A model generated the notes under the pieces. That model did no database searches. It was not told the DNA's origin and saw nothing but the letters and a program-made list of their open reading frames with translations. Shown here piece after piece: positions 1 through 11,444 of a stretch of 64,000 nucleotides of DNA. How positions within the stretch are numbered: position 1 is the first letter of the stretch; each line of letters opens with the position of its first letter. The DNA comes from Dama dama. Taxonomy: Eukaryota > Chordata > Mammalia > Artiodactyla > Cervidae. The DNA is taken from contig NC_083691.1 in the NCBI RefSeq assembly GCF_033118175.1, positions 18,263,001-18,327,000 of the forward strand, read 5' to 3'. A program made the position numbers and the translations under genes.

Positions 1-825
1 GAGAGCCAAGGGGCATCTGTCTAGCCAGGCCAGGTCCAGGTGCCCTGTGGTGAAGGTGCCAGGTGCCCTGGAGTGTGTGGGACACCCTCTCGCCCATTTG
101 CCCCAGGTGTCTTCACGTTGAGGACAAGGGACAGAGCTCAGATGCTGAAGTCGCCTCTAAGAAGAGAACTGCTCCTGGCCTGACCCTCCACTCCTTGTGA
201 ATCATGGCAGTGAAATTGGAACGTGCCAGGCTCCGTGGGCAGAGGCAGTAGGAAGAGTGTCCGGGCCGACGCCCAGCACGCCCGGCCGTCACAGAGCCCT
301 CCACCTCTGCATGCGAGTGATGGCAATGCGTTCCAACAAATAGTGTTTATGTTTGGAATCCAGCTGTTAAGAGAGAGAACAACCGGGATCAGGCGCTTTA
401 GGCACCTCTAAGACATGTTTTCAGATTTCAGAAAACCACGTGAACCACGCTGTTTCAAATTCTTCCCCATGGAAGTTTCAGACTGAAGCTTCTTTGTTCC
501 TGCCGAATGACTCATGGCTGCCCTTTAAAAGAGGACGAAGCAGACGTGTTCTGGTGAGGAAAATACATAAAGAATGCAGTGCATTTTCCCAAACAACCAT
601 CAGACCATCTAGTTTAGGCCAATAAGAGCAAAGCCCCCGAAGCTCTCAGGCTGACCTCCCCCGTGAGGGCCTCGTCCTGAGCCTGGGTCCCCAGGAACAG
701 ACTGACCAGGACGGGAGAAGGAAGACCGGCTTCCCCAGGGTTATTAGTGTTTCCGGGGTTCTATTTGAAGGGATACTGCCTGTTCTTCTGAAACGTTGTT
801 TTTCTGGGTGGTCATTCTCAGTAGC
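1..825. other. Intergenic sequence, no gene or clear repeat recognised
   Basis: This is mixed-composition DNA. Only short open frames are present, without recognisable protein similarity, and I saw no repeat I could name with confidence. Confidence 0.6.
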
Positions 826-1003
826 AAGGAGATAATAATAATTATCTCCCTTTTATTGTAATAGTAATTATTATTACATAATAATAATAATAAATTATAT
901 ACAATTATATATAAATATAATATATTATATAAAATATAAATAAAATATATAAAAATATAATAATAATAATTATATTACCTCCTGATTATTGTAATAATTG
1001 TAA
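826..1003. repeat. AT-rich low-complexity block with (TAA)n/(ATA)n runs
   Basis: Almost pure A/T built from degenerate ATA, TAA and ATAT units, interrupted by a few C/T-containing stretches. It is a decayed microsatellite, with no gene signal. Confidence 0.9.
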
Positions 1004-1059
1004 GAAGCTAAGGACACACTTTTACAGCTCTCCCTGTGTGATAAACATGCTCTATGTAC

Positions 1060-1155
1060 AATAATTCCTTTAATTCTCATAGCCTTCCAGATGAAGAGCT
1101 CAGGCTCAGAGACAGTAAGTCACTTGCCCAAGGTCACACAGTGAGTAAGTGACAT
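1060..1155 (-). repeat. MIR SINE fragment
   Basis: The + strand reads GATGAAGAGCTCAGGCTCAG and then CTTGCCCAAGGTCACACAGT. This is the reverse complement of the conserved MIR core, the ancient mammalian tRNA-derived SINE. Confidence 0.8.
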
Positions 1156-1159
1156 GTAC

Positions 1160-1365
1160 TGTGCGTGCTGAGTCGTGTCCGACTCTTTATGACCCCGTGG
1201 ACTGTTGCTTGCCAGGCTTCCCTGTCCATGGAATTCTCCAGGCAAGAATACTGGAGTGGGTTGCCATTTCCTACTCCAGGGGATCTTCCCGACCCAGGGA
1301 TCAAACCCACACCTCTCATGTCTCCTTTACTGGCAGGAGGATTCTTTACCACTGAGCCATTTGAG
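1160..1365 (-). mobile_element. Bov-tA SINE, minus orientation
   Basis: The reverse complement contains the Bov-A body (GACTCGG-type end, CCAGTATTCTTGCCTGGAGA block) preceded by a tRNA-like head. On the + strand it ends in TTCTTTACCACTGAGCCA. It inserted immediately beside the MIR fragment. Short open frames here are SINE shadows. Confidence 0.93.
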
Positions 1366-2291
1366 TAAATGGCACAGCTGGGCACCAACAGGTGGTCTGA
1401 CCCCTTCCAGCATCTCTGCGTCTCCAGCCTTGGTGCCCACCTTCCACAGGCACCCTGGGCTGCAACAGCCTCCTCTGAACCTGCTGGCTCAATTGAGTTC
1501 AACCTTAGTATATTTAGGCCTTCTTAGTTGTACAAGCCGATAAATTCTCTCCTGTATGTTTAAGTTCTTTAGAATGGGATTTTAACTCTCTCAAACATAA
1601 AGAGCCCTAATATAGAAATAGCCTATAAAGTGTGTAGAGTGCCGGACTCAGCAGCTTGATCATTGACTTGTTGGCAGTGGGCGCCTCTGGAGGTTTTGAG
1701 TCAACAAGCTCCTCCTTTGGTTTACACTAATGTTCAGAATACATTTGAGCACCACCAGGGTACCCTGGGCTGGATCATCCACTGATAAATACAGGTGATT
1801 CCCACCCCGAGAAAAACACTGTTAAATTCTCCCTTAAGTGATGCTTGACAATGTCTTGCATTGTGTAAGTGCTTGTTGACCTAACACACTTGGCTCACAA
1901 TGGTGGAAAATGGTGCTATTGGAAGGATGAATGGTCCATGTATGAGGGGTAAAGGTCTGGGTAGACTGGACATGGTGGGGATACTGTCGGGGGCTGCTAT
2001 TGGGGGGATGCGCTCCTGAGCAGAGACGAGAGCACAGGAAAGAAGGGACAGCCTGGAAACCATCCGACTGGACAGGAAGATTGAGGACGAGCTGAGCAAC
2101 TGGATGTGGAAGCAGAGGAAAGAACAAGGAGACGGGGTGAGGAGAACGGGACGCTGTGACTAGCAGGGCATCGGGAGGAGAAGCTGATTTGAGAGGGTGT
2201 CGAGGAAGACTGAGTTGGAGTGTGAACACCTGTTCCAAAGCAGTGGGAAAGGCCACCGTGTGCCCTCCGGGGGGAGGGGGAGGAGTGGTGG
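1366..2291. other. Intergenic; possible degraded L2
   Basis: No gene was recognised. The GA-rich stretch at about 1890-2250 resembles antisense L2 LINE sequence, but too weakly for a firm call. A minus open frame of 199 codons spans 1834-2433. It has no recognisable domain and crosses a MIR. Confidence 0.5.
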
Positions 2292-2475
2292 AGTTCTGGA
2301 GCAGGTCAGACCCACAAGACCTGGATTTGGGTCCCAACTCTGTGCTCTCTTTGCTCCGTGACCCCAAGAGCATCACTTGACCTTTCCAAATTTCAGAAAG
2401 GATGATGGTGCCCTCCTCACTCCACCTGTGCATGGGCAGACTGAGTGAAATGATGTCAACGGTGTCACGCCAAGG
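2292..2475 (+). repeat. MIR SINE fragment
   Basis: The order of blocks matches MIR sense: acceptor-side GACCTGGATTTGGGTCCCAA, then CTCCGTGACCCC, then ATCACTTGACC and TTTCAGAAAGGATG. It is diverged but collinear. Confidence 0.65.
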
Positions 2476-2512
2476 AAAGGGTGGTTATGAACGTTATTCC
2501 AAAACCTGATAG

Positions 2513-2802
2513 GGGAGTTCCCTGGTGGCTCAGTGGTAAAGAATCCGCCTGCTAACGCAGAGGACACGCGTTTGATCCTTGGTCAGTGATGATCCCACAT
2601 GCAGTGGAGTGACTGAGCCCATACTAAGCCATGCTCTAGACTCTGGGTACCACAACCGCTGAAGCCCCTGCGCCTGGAGCCAGTGCTCCACAACAAGAAA
2701 AGTCACTGCAAGGAGAAGCCTGTGCACTGCAACTAAAGAGTAGCCCCCACACGGCAACAAAGACCCAGCACAGCCAAAAATAAAAAAAAAAAATTAAAAA
2801 AA
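2513..2802 (+). mobile_element. CHR-2-type tRNA SINE, near full length
   Basis: A tRNA-derived head (TTCCCTGGTGGCTCAGTGGT, with a B-box-like GTTTGATCC) is followed by the CHR-2 body (AACAAGAAAAGTCACTGCAA) and CCCAGCACAGCCAAAAATAA, ending in a poly(A) tail. Flanks CTGATAGG (2505-2512) and TTGATAGG (2822-2829) look like an imperfect TSD. Confidence 0.9.
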
Positions 2803-2828
2803 CTTTTGAATTAAAGAAAAATTGATAG

Positions 2829-3065
2829 GAGAGTTCGTTGATGGTCCAGTGGTTAGGACTCGGGGCTTTCACTGCCATGGTTCAATCCCTGGTTGGGGAG
2901 CTGCTGCTGCTGCTGCTGCTAAGTCGCGTCAGTCGTGTCCGACTCTGTGTGACTCCATAGACGGCAGCCCACCAGGCTCCGCTGTCCCTGGGATTCTCCA
3001 GGCAAGAGTACTGGAGTGGGTTGCCATTGCCTTCTCCGGTTGGGGAACTAAGATCCCATAAATAA
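2829..3065 (+). mobile_element. SINE2-type tRNA SINE, split by a Bov-A insertion
   Basis: The head begins near GAGTTCGTTGATGGTCCAGT, continues through GGCTTTCACTGCCATGG and reaches CCCTGGTTGGGGA. It resumes after the inserted Bov-A with GGTTGGGGAACTAAGATCCC. The element sits directly downstream of the CHR-2 copy. Confidence 0.85.
2900..3037 (-). mobile_element. Bov-A monomer nested in a SINE2 element
   Basis: On the + strand it starts with (GCT)n, the complement of the (AGC)n tail, and ends at CCATTGCCTTCTCC. The 9-bp duplication GGTTGGGGA at 2891-2899 and 3038-3046 marks the insertion exactly. Confidence 0.95.
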
Positions 3066-3706
3066 AATCGATAAACTGTGAAAAAGCATTAAAAACTGTG
3101 TGCCAGTGTAAACAGTTATCAACTGTTTGGATTAGAAGTTCGAGATCATCAGATCCTCCCTGGATAACTGTAAAGACAGAGACAGTAGGGATTTGGGACC
3201 TAAATGGTGGAAATAATGACTTTGGGTCTCAGTGTGACCCCCGCACTGGGATAAAAGCTTGAATATGCACTTTCTCTCACCCGCTGAACTGCCATCCCAA
3301 GCAGAGCCTGTCACTAATGAAAGAGACAGGCATGGACTCCGGCGTTTCAAAACTTCATCTGGAACAATGAACAGAAGTCAATTATCTAGCGCCAGAAATT
3401 GCTTCCCAGATGATTGATGGAGCTATTAGCAGGTCCTTGGCAGGCTCTGCTGCTGCCTTCGGGCTGTGCGGTCCAACAGCAGTGGCCTGACCCTCCTTGG
3501 AGCCCCCTGTCTGGGACCAGTTCACCCCTCAGAGCTTCCCAAGGTCAAGTGGGCCCTGAGTGGCTCTGCCATGAGCCCACGAGCCACCTCTGTGCCCATG
3601 CCAGGCTGTGTTCTCCAGTCTGACTTGCTCGGTAATCTGGGCTCAGCACAGAACAGTTAAAACCAGAACTTCCACAGCATGGGGAAGCAAAAAGGGTATC
3701 TGTCCC

Positions 3707-3909
3707 CGGGGTCTTCCCTGATGGCTCAGCAGTAAAGAACCCACTTGCCAATGCAGGAGACGCGGGTTCGATTTCTGCATTGGGAAGGAGGAAACAGCAA
3801 CCCACTCCAGTATTCTTGCCTGGGAAATGCCATGGACAGAGGAGCCTGGCGGGCTACAGTCTGTGGGGTCGCAGAGTGTTGGACATGACTTAGTGACTAA
3901 ACCACCATC
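3707..3909 (+). mobile_element. Bov-tA SINE
   Basis: A tRNA-like head (TTCCCTGATGGCTCAGCAGT) is followed by the Bov-A body (CCAGTATTCTTGCCTGGGAA) and a GGACATGACTTAGTGACTAA end. A 9-bp TSD, ATCTGTCCC, lies at 3698-3706 and 3910-3918. Confidence 0.95.
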
Positions 3910-4230
3910 ATCTGTCCCTGGCACCAGCTAAGAGCAGCTTCTCAGCCAGCTCCTTGGAATAGATGTGACATCTAAGCGGCAGAACAGGCATGCCAGGTCC
4001 ACCATAGGTCAGACCATTCTGAAAAGCAGCCATTTGATACTTCGACACTCTCTGACTGACCTTCAACCTTCCACAAAGATGCCCAGTGGGACTAGAAATT
4101 CTTGAGGAGACAGAGGAAGGCTGGGTTGATGAGTGGTCCCTGCTCACATGCGCCTTTCCCAGGAGGAGGCAAAGTTCCGCAAGCCGTGGTGGGTGAACTC
4201 AGAAGTGCCTCCCTCCCAGGTATGCACCCT

Positions 4231-4601
4231 AGGCACAAGTGGTGCTGGTGGTGAAGAACCTGCCTGCCAATGCAGGAGACCTAAGAGACACAGGTAAGAT
4301 TCCTGGGTCAGGAAGATCCCCTGAAGGTGGGCATGGCAACTCACTCCAGTATTCTTGCCGGGAGAATCCCATGGACAGAGGAGCCTGGTAGGCTGCAGTC
4401 CATGGGGTCACGAAGAGTTGGACATGACTGAGCGACTTCACTTTCACTTTTCACTTTCATGCATTGGAGAAGGAAATGGCAACCCACTCCAGTGTTCTTG
4501 CCTGAAGAATCCCAGGGACGGGGGAGCCTGGTGGGCTGCCGTCTATGGGGTCACACAGAGCCGGACACGACTGAAGTGACTTAGCAGCAGCAGCAGCAGC
4601 A
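4231..4601 (+). mobile_element. tRNA-headed Bov-A dimer (Bov-tA/Bov-A2 type)
   Basis: A tRNA-like head is followed by two Bov-A monomers. They are joined by a TTCACTTTCACTTTTCACTT linker at about 4436-4459, and the second ends in (AGC)n at 4583-4601. The second monomer carries the CCCAGGGACGGGGGAGCCTG variant typical of the Bov-A2 3' unit. Confidence 0.92.
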
Positions 4602-4955
4602 ACCTGTGTAAAGTAAATGGCAAATGAGAAGGCCCCACAAAGATGCTCCATGATTATGTTAAGTGACGGAATAAAGGACTGAATGAGTGAATACATGTCT
4701 GTTTTCACCAATGAGTTTTCACTTGCAGCCTCAGCAGAGGTTTACTGCTTGAAAGTCTCTGGAGTCCCGGGCCCCACCAAGTGGCAGGTGATGCAAATCA
4801 AACAGTTCTACTCAACTCCTGTTAAGACCCTTTCAAAAAAGCCAGCCGTCTCCTTACATCAATCAGTCCTAACTAAAAACTCCTAGAAGCTACTTGCAAA
4901 TAATCAAGTCATCAACCAAATCAAGTTTCTAAGCTCTTCACTGAGGACCTACTCC

Positions 4956-5160
4956 TGGGACTTCCGTGGTGATATAGCGTTCAAGGCTCTTCACTCTCAG
5001 TGCAGGGGGCCTGGGTTTGATCCCTATCAGGGAATTAGATCCCACTTGCCCAGCTGAGTGTTCCAATGCTGCAACTAAATATCCTGCAGGCCACAATTAA
5101 AACAAACAAAAGATCCCACGTGGCACAACTAAAACTTAGAGCACACAAGTCAACAATATA
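4956..5160 (+). mobile_element. SINE2/CHR-type tRNA SINE, old copy
   Basis: CTGGGACTTCCGTGGTGATA, then TCTCAGTGCAGGGGGCCTGG, then GGTTTGATCCCTATCAGGGA match the tRNA head of a CHR-like SINE. The A-rich 3' part is degraded. Confidence 0.8.
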
Positions 5161-5827
5161 ACTATTAATAATCATAAAGACACACGCCTTCTAGTTTATC
5201 AAGCCCACACAGAGCCATTCAGTGCCTGGTTGGGAAAGGGACCCCTTCGGAGACACTGCTGCCTCCAGGACTCTGCCCTCAGAGTCTAATACCTTCGCAG
5301 CATGGTGGTGACCGACAGGAAGGGCCCCGAGCTCCGTTCTGCACAACCAGCCCTGGGCCCCTTCAATGAAGACGATTTTAAATTCGACTATCTGACCAGG
5401 CCTCTGTCCAAACTTAGGTACAAAGTCGAGGGTTTCCACATCATAGAAGACTGGAGTAGGCTGTAGAGACCACGTTCCTTCAGGAGCATTTGCTAAAATG
5501 CGCTGCTTGGGAAAGAAAAAATGGACGGGCAAATCTGTGAGGTTTCTGGGTCTGGAATGACAGAGACTTCCGGTGGGGAGGGAAGGGCTTGATATGGAGG
5601 GAGTCATGGAGGTCTTGAATCTCAACTTTCCTTTTTTTTTTTTTTTTTTGCCTCTGGTGTAAATTCACACATTCAAAGTATACTTAACACATTTAAGGCC
5701 ACTACTAAATGCTGGGTCTCGGGGATATAAAGCTGAAAGGAAAACAGGCTGAATTCCCTTTATAAACACACAGTCTAGTAATGGGGACTGACATGATGTT
5801 TTTCCAGTAGTCAGTGACAGATGTTAG
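5161..5827. other. Intergenic; unrecognised 144-codon open frame on minus strand, poly(T) tract
   Basis: A minus open frame spans 5191-5625 and matches nothing I recognise. A run of 18 T lies at 5632-5649. About 5680-5800 (CTAAATGCTGGGTCTCGGGG, CACAGTCTAGTAATGGGG) resembles antisense L2. Confidence 0.4.
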
Positions 5828-6227
5828 AGTTGAACCATAAAGAAGGCTGAGCGCCGAAGAATGGATGCTTTTGAACTCTGGTGCTGGAGAAGACTCTTGA
5901 GAGTCCCTTGGACAGCAAGGAGATCAAACCAATCAATCCTAAAGGAAATCAACCCTGAGTATTCATTGGGAGGACTGATACTGAAGCTCCAATACTTGGG
6001 CCACCTGATGTGAAGAACCAATTCATTGGAAAAGACCCTGATTCTGGGAAAAATTAAGGGCAGGAGGAGAAGGAGATGACAGAGGATGAGGTGGTTGGAT
6101 GGCATCATTGACTCAATGGACACAAGTCTGAGCAAACTCCAGGAGATAGTGAAGGACAGGGAAACTTGGTCTGGTGCAATCTATGGGGTCGAAAAGAGTC
6201 AGACTGAGTGACTGAACAACAAAAAAG
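5828..6227 (+). mobile_element. BovB (RTE) LINE 3' end, 5' truncated
   Basis: The sense strand carries the BovB 3' region: GAACTCTGGTGCTGGAGAAG, TGGATGGCATCATTGACTCA and a GACTGAACAACAAAAAA tail. This is the remnant of the reverse transcriptase C-terminal tail plus 3' UTR. Stops and indels break the frame, so it cannot code. Confidence 0.93.
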
Positions 6228-6449
6228 GAACCACATGCTATAGGAGCAAAGATGGAGATATGCCCAACTCTACCTGGACAGAGGGAAGGGGTGGGCTGTG
6301 AATTTTAAGGATTATGAGCTGAGCTATGAAAGATGGAAGGGACTCACTAAGTAGACGAGAGCCATGGGGCATCCCAGAGACATGAAAAGATTTGTGCTAA
6401 GACCCAACTGTGCAGAAATGTACAGCACCTTGGGGCGCTATCAGTGGTT

Positions 6450-6985
6450 TGTCCCATTCCCTAAACTCAGCCAGAGAGGTCTTTCAAAAATCAAGTCTGC
6501 TCTAAATGGTTCTGTGGCTCTCTATTCCTCTAGGTAACGTCACAAAGTCCTTAATATGGAATCTTCTGAGCTCTTCCATGACCAGAAAGATCCATGGGCC
6601 TCTCCAGCTTTCTCTCTCATCACTGACAGGCCACACTTTCCTTCAGTTACTTGAAAACACTCAGATCTCTCATCTGTGACCCTTCGCACACACAGGCTTT
6701 CACCACCAACTTCCAACTCACATTCATCATTTCTCACTCATTCCTTTGGATCAGAGGGATCCCTGCCTTCGAGGTCATGAGATGTCCATCTGCTGTGCTC
6801 TAGCTAAGCACCTGTTGAACTCAATGAAGTATATACCTTCATGTCCAAAGTCTGTCCTCTGCCTTCGATTGCCAGCTCTAGGGGATCAGGGACAGTGGGT
6901 GCCTTGCTTGCATCACTGGATTATCAGAATCCAGCACAGGATCTGATACACGACAGGAACTCAAATGAAGGAATGAGTCAAGTGT
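6450..6985 (+). repeat. L2 LINE 3' portion
   Basis: CTGCTCTAAATGGTTCTGTG, CTCTTCCATGACC, CCAGCTCTAGGGGATCAGGG and a final CAGGAACTCAAATGAAGGAA follow the order of the sense 3' end of L2. It is strongly diverged. Confidence 0.7.
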
Positions 6986-6999
6986 GATTGCATCTCTTG

Positions 7000-7600
7000 A
7001 TGTATGTGAGGCTTGATGAGAGATTAGGCTGAACAGTTACATAGTCTAGACCATGAAGGACCCTATACAGTACACCAAGGAATCTGGGTTTTATTCGCAG
7101 ACTGTGGGGAGCCATTACTAGACTGGTATTTTTAAAAGGTCATTTTCGGAAAGATAACCCTGGTTTCCATGTAAACAGGAGGGACTGGAGGAGGACTTTT
7201 CGATCCCTGGGTCAGGAAGATCCCCTGGAGGAGGAAATGGAAACTCACTCCAGTATTCTTGCCTGGAGAATCCCATGGACAGAGGAGTCTGACTCTGGGG
7301 TTGCAAAGAGTTGGACATGACTTAGCGACTAAGCATGAATGCATGCAAGCACCCTGGGCCGGAGACAGGAGGACTTGTCATAAAGCCCGTTCTTCATGCA
7401 CGGACAGAATGAGGATCTGAATCAGTGAAGGATGAGGGGGGAACTGAGGGGACAACCATGTGGATATTAAACAGGTGGAAGCACCAGCATTGGATGACTG
7501 ACTGAATGTGTGGTAGGAAGGAGAAGGATTTAGGATGACTCCACAGTTTCTGTTTGGGCAACTAGATGAAGAAGAGCAAGTTAAATGAACAGAACCATGA
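7000..7600 (-). repeat. L2 LINE, antisense, interrupted by a Bov-A
   Basis: ACCATGAAGGACCCTATACA, TCTGGGTTTTATTCGCAG and GGGGAGCCATTACTAGA resemble antisense L2. A second stretch at about 7420-7600 fits the same element. The Bov-A at 7200-7352 sits between them. Confidence 0.55.
7200..7352 (+). mobile_element. Bov-A SINE, 5' truncated
   Basis: It begins inside the head at CGATCCCTGGGTCAGGAAGA and runs to GACATGACTTAGCGACTAAG and a short GCATG-rich tail. A small internal deletion removes the usual GGCGGGCTACAGTCC segment. Confidence 0.9.
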
Positions 7601-8944
7601 AGTGAATTGTCTTTTTGCTTTGGGTTAGCATTCACTGGGGCCCCAATCAAAGAAAGCCATCTTTCCTCTGGTTTGGGGTCAGCTTTTCTGAGCAAGGAGG
7701 TGAGGAGGTCTGGCTTTTTGCATTGCAAGAGACTTACACTCAAGAAGTGTGAAGACTACTTATTCAGCCTGCAAACCAGGGGTCTCTGAAGCCCTCCTCA
7801 AACGATGTGAGTCCATCCTACCCTGTTTCAGCATCCCTATCTTTGGTATCTGATTCAGGTCTGTAAGCTTTTGCTTCTGAGAGCTCCAGGCTGGATTGCA
7901 GTGTCAATTTATGGAGCAGGGCACAAAAGAGTCATTGATCAGCTGCTTCTCCTCCCATCAAATCCCTTGGCCATTCCTCTGCCAGGTTCTGTCTCCAGGG
8001 TAATGACTCCAGTTGACCCAGTGTGCCTGACCCTGTTTCCAGAAGTCTGGCCCTGTGGGGGGTCTTCTGGCCACGTTGGGGAGCAGTGCCCAGGGGAGGT
8101 TCAGGACAGGACCCTGGCGGAGCCCAGAAGCCCAGGCTCAGAGCTGCTGTGCTCAGAGCTGATGGAAAATCTGATCAGGGCCTGAGCAAACAACACAGCC
8201 CACATCTTGGCATCTGTAAGTGGGACTCACCAAAATGCGATGCGGAGTCGGTGAGTGAAGTCAGCTTTGGCTGCGAACCTCGAAAGGGGTGGGTAGGGGC
8301 AGAGTCTGGGGAGGAAGGAAGGGATGAAGCAGCACACGTCGCCCGGGTGTCACCCTGGTTTGAAAACGAGAACAGAAAAAGGAGCCCTTGGAGGAAGGGT
8401 CCTGACTCCAGATCCAGAGGCATCAGCCATTGCTCAGCTGGTATCTGCCCGAGGCAGCCCTGAGCACCCTCCAGTCAAGTTAAACGGCCTTAGGAAACGA
8501 CTCACAGCCCCTTTCCAAGGAAAGTCACACATACGGCCTCGAAGACACTGGGAATTCCACGGAACTGAGAAAATGAAGTCTCCGTTTAAAGTCATGCCAA
8601 GGGCTCTTATATGACTAAGGATTATTACTTCTGCTTAGAGGCAGTGCATGTCTATAGCTCCAGATCCTACTGGCAAACCAACCCCTCCCCGAGTGCCAGT
8701 TAAGCAAGCACTTTCAGAATGAGTACTGGGCATTCTCAGATCCTGTGGGAACACTTTTGCTCTCAGATCATAATTTTGTCAGGAGTTCTCCAGAGAAAGA
8801 GTTATTGTTTTGTGGAGAGGGCTTGCTCACCTCAAACCTCCCCTCTAGGATTTGTTCTGACACAGGCAATGCACTTGAAAATGAGTTCAACAGTCTTGGT
8901 TTTGGGTTTCTCCTCTAAAATGGTAGATGTAGCTTTCCAAACTT
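7601..8944. other. Intergenic, no gene recognised
   Basis: Unique-looking sequence. The overlapping frames at 7871-8614 have no recognisable domain, no CpG island and no splice architecture I could support. Confidence 0.55.
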
Positions 8945-9060
8945 GCTTTATCTAAAATCTCCTGGAGCTCACATTAAAAATCCAAATTTCCAGACCCTTT
9001 TCCTAAACATTGATTCAGTGGGTCTAGAGTAGGGTCTTCTGGAATATGGATTTTGTTTGT
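8945..9060 (+). repeat. MER5A-type hAT fragment
   Basis: CTCCTGGAGCTCACATTAAA, then TTGATTCAGTGGGTCTAGAG, match the central part of the MER5A non-autonomous hAT element. It is truncated on both sides. Confidence 0.7.
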
Positions 9061-9096
9061 TTTTTGCTGTTTTTAAAAGGATATATAATATATAAT

Positions 9097-9304
9097 GTGA
9101 AAGTGTTAGTCGCTCAGTCGTGTCTGACTCTTGTGACCCCATGGACTGTAGAGCCCTCCCGGCTCCTCTGTCCTTGGAATTGTCCAGGCAAGAATACTGG
9201 AGTGGGTAGCCATTCCCTTCTCCAGGGGATCTTCCTAACCTAAGGATCAAACCTTGGTCTCCTGCATTGCAGGCAGATTCTTTACCATCTGAGACACCGG
9301 GGAA
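9097..9304 (-). mobile_element. Bov-tA SINE, minus orientation
   Basis: GTGAAAGTGTTAGTCGCTCA through CAGATTCTTTACCATCTGAG is the reverse complement of Bov-tA. AT-rich flanks (ATAATATATAAT on the left, ATAATATAAT on the right) are a plausible TSD. Confidence 0.93.
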
Positions 9305-9305
9305 T

Positions 9306-9665
9306 AATATAATACATATATATTATTGGAGTATAATTGCATTATCATTTTGTGTTAGTTTCTGCTACAACAAAGTGAATCAGTTACGTGTATACATATA
9401 TCCCCTCACTCTTGAACCTCCCTCCCACCCCATCCCATCCCCTCCCACCCCACCCCTCCAGGTCATCACAGAGCTCCCAGCTGAGTGCCCTGTGCTTTAC
9501 GGCAGCTTCTGACTATCTGTTTTACACATGGCCATGTATATACGTCAGTGCTACTCTCCTGATTCATCCCCTGCTCCCCTTCCCCCATGACGTCCACATG
9601 TCCTGTTTCTAGGTCTTTTTCTCTATTCCTGCAAACAGGCTCATCTGTACCATCTTTCTAGATGG
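9306..9665 (-). mobile_element. L1 3' UTR (artiodactyl), minus orientation
   Basis: TTGTGTTAGTTTCTGCTACA, ATACATATATCCCCTCACTC, AGGTCATCACAGAGCTCCCA and CTCATCTGTACCATCTTTCT are landmarks of the artiodactyl L1 3' UTR in reverse complement. Confidence 0.88.
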
Positions 9666-11012
9666 AATCTGGCCTTTTTAAAGGGTCCCTGGAAATGCTT
9701 GAGATTAGGCAAGTAAAAGCACTATTTTTGAGTCAGGGGCTCTGGTAGAGGGGGTGGGCCAGCCCACGGTCATTCCTACTGCACCCCAGACAGGTAAGCA
9801 ATGACCGAATGAGGAGGAGAGCATGCCGACCTGGGTGACCAGAAGGTAACGTGGGGACAACAGGCAGGAATGCTCTGGGGGGAAGGAAGTGGTGCCAGGA
9901 CAGGGTGGAGAGGCAGAGGGACTTTTGCCAACCATTCTGCATTTCCTCAAAGTTCACAAGAAGATCATCTCTGAATAAGATGTTCTAAATAAGGCTGCAT
10001 CTGCCAGGATTATGAATCACCGCCACAGGACTGTTTGGACAGGACCTGTTTGGGATGTAGTGACAGGAAGGAATTCATAGACTGTCTGGAGAGTTGGGAG
10101 AAAACGTAATTATTGGGGAGGTTTCATCGGCGCTGGATGCCCAGACCACAGGCACCGATCATAGGTTCCGTGTGTGACCTTGAGCTCCTGTTCCACAGAC
10201 CACAGAACGCCTCTGTGAAGGGCGTGAGTTTGCTTCTGTGCATGAAACCAGGGGCCTCTGCAGACACCACTTCACCATCACCTCTGCATCCCCGGGCCCA
10301 GCACAGCACCGGACACACCATCCACGAGGGCCGCCAAATGTCTTTGCGCAGCGTCTTGCATCTTTTCTGACCTTACATCTCCTGGCATTGTGATGAAGCC
10401 ATCTGACTCATGACCGGGGTGAGGTTTGATTCTGATTTTCTCTATAAAGCATCAGGAAATGCTTAGACCTGTGGCATTTCAGAGACTTATTCTCAAGTCT
10501 TTCTGTATTCCCTTCAGACTCAATGCTGACTCAGGTCCGTCCCTTCAAACGGATGTGTTGGGAAACCCCCCCAGACACAGATTTAATAACCCAACATTCC
10601 GGAAGCTCAAGGGTGGGCTCCTTCCTGGGGAACCTTCACTCTCTTTCTCCAACTCGGCAACATGCTCTTTTGTCCCAGCTGGAACATGTTGCTGAAACAC
10701 CAAGTAGTGTGAGCCTTCTTTGACAGCTTCAATTATCAACTCAAGGAATAAAAAGAAAAGGCGGGAAGAGGTGTCAGAGGCAGAAAAACATCACAGAGTT
10801 GGTCCTCGTGTGGCATGAAAAGTGTGAAGGGATATGTTTTTCTTCTAAGTTTTAGTTCTCTTTTGGGAGTTTAATTGTCGAGGGGCATGATAAAGGTCTT
10901 ATTGGGCCATTTAGAAAAATAAATGACTCAAAGAAAGATTTATCCATGATAGAATCACACTACGTTTTCAAGGGTAAAATGTATGGACTAGTAATGATTT
11001 TATTAAGCAACT
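9666..11012. other. Intergenic, no gene recognised
   Basis: Unique-looking DNA. Short open frames on both strands at 9705-10739 have no recognisable similarity. Confidence 0.6.
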
Positions 11013-11023
11013 GCTGTGTGCCT

Positions 11024-11234
11024 GGGGCTTCCCAGGTGGCTCAATGGTAAAAAATCCACTAGCCAATGCAGGTGATGAGGGTTCAATCTGTGGGTTGGGA
11101 AGATTCCCCTGGAGAAGGAAATGGCAACTCATTCCAGTATTCTTGCCTGGAGAATCCCATGGCAGAGGAGCCTGGAGGGCTACAGTCCATAGGGTCACAA
11201 AAGAGTCAGACACAACTCAGTGACTAAACAACAC
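11024..11234 (+). mobile_element. Bov-tA SINE with perfect 11-bp TSD
   Basis: Head GGGCTTCCCAGGTGGCTCAA, Bov-A body and a GACACAACTCAGTGACTAAA end are present. GCTGTGTGCCT is duplicated at 11013-11023 and 11235-11245. Confidence 0.97.
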
Positions 11235-11444
11235 GCTGTGTGCCTAGATAATCTCTAATTCTTGAACTATCCTGCTAGACTCCTTTGCCCATATCCACAT
11301 CTTTTCAGTGGAGAAGTTAAGGCAATTTGCTCAAAGTAACAGAAAGTTGGAGAGCCAGGATCTGAATTTTGGACCCAAATCCTAGGTTACACTTTTGGAA
11401 AATGTCTTTAACACTTTCTATGAAGCTAATTTGTGTTTTGGTAA

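Noticed and set aside
1134..1543. Overlapping frames on both strands similar to frames elsewhere in the window
   Set aside because: These are Bov-tA SINE shadows. The same peptides (PVDCCLPGFPVHGILQARIL-like) recur at every Bov-tA copy.
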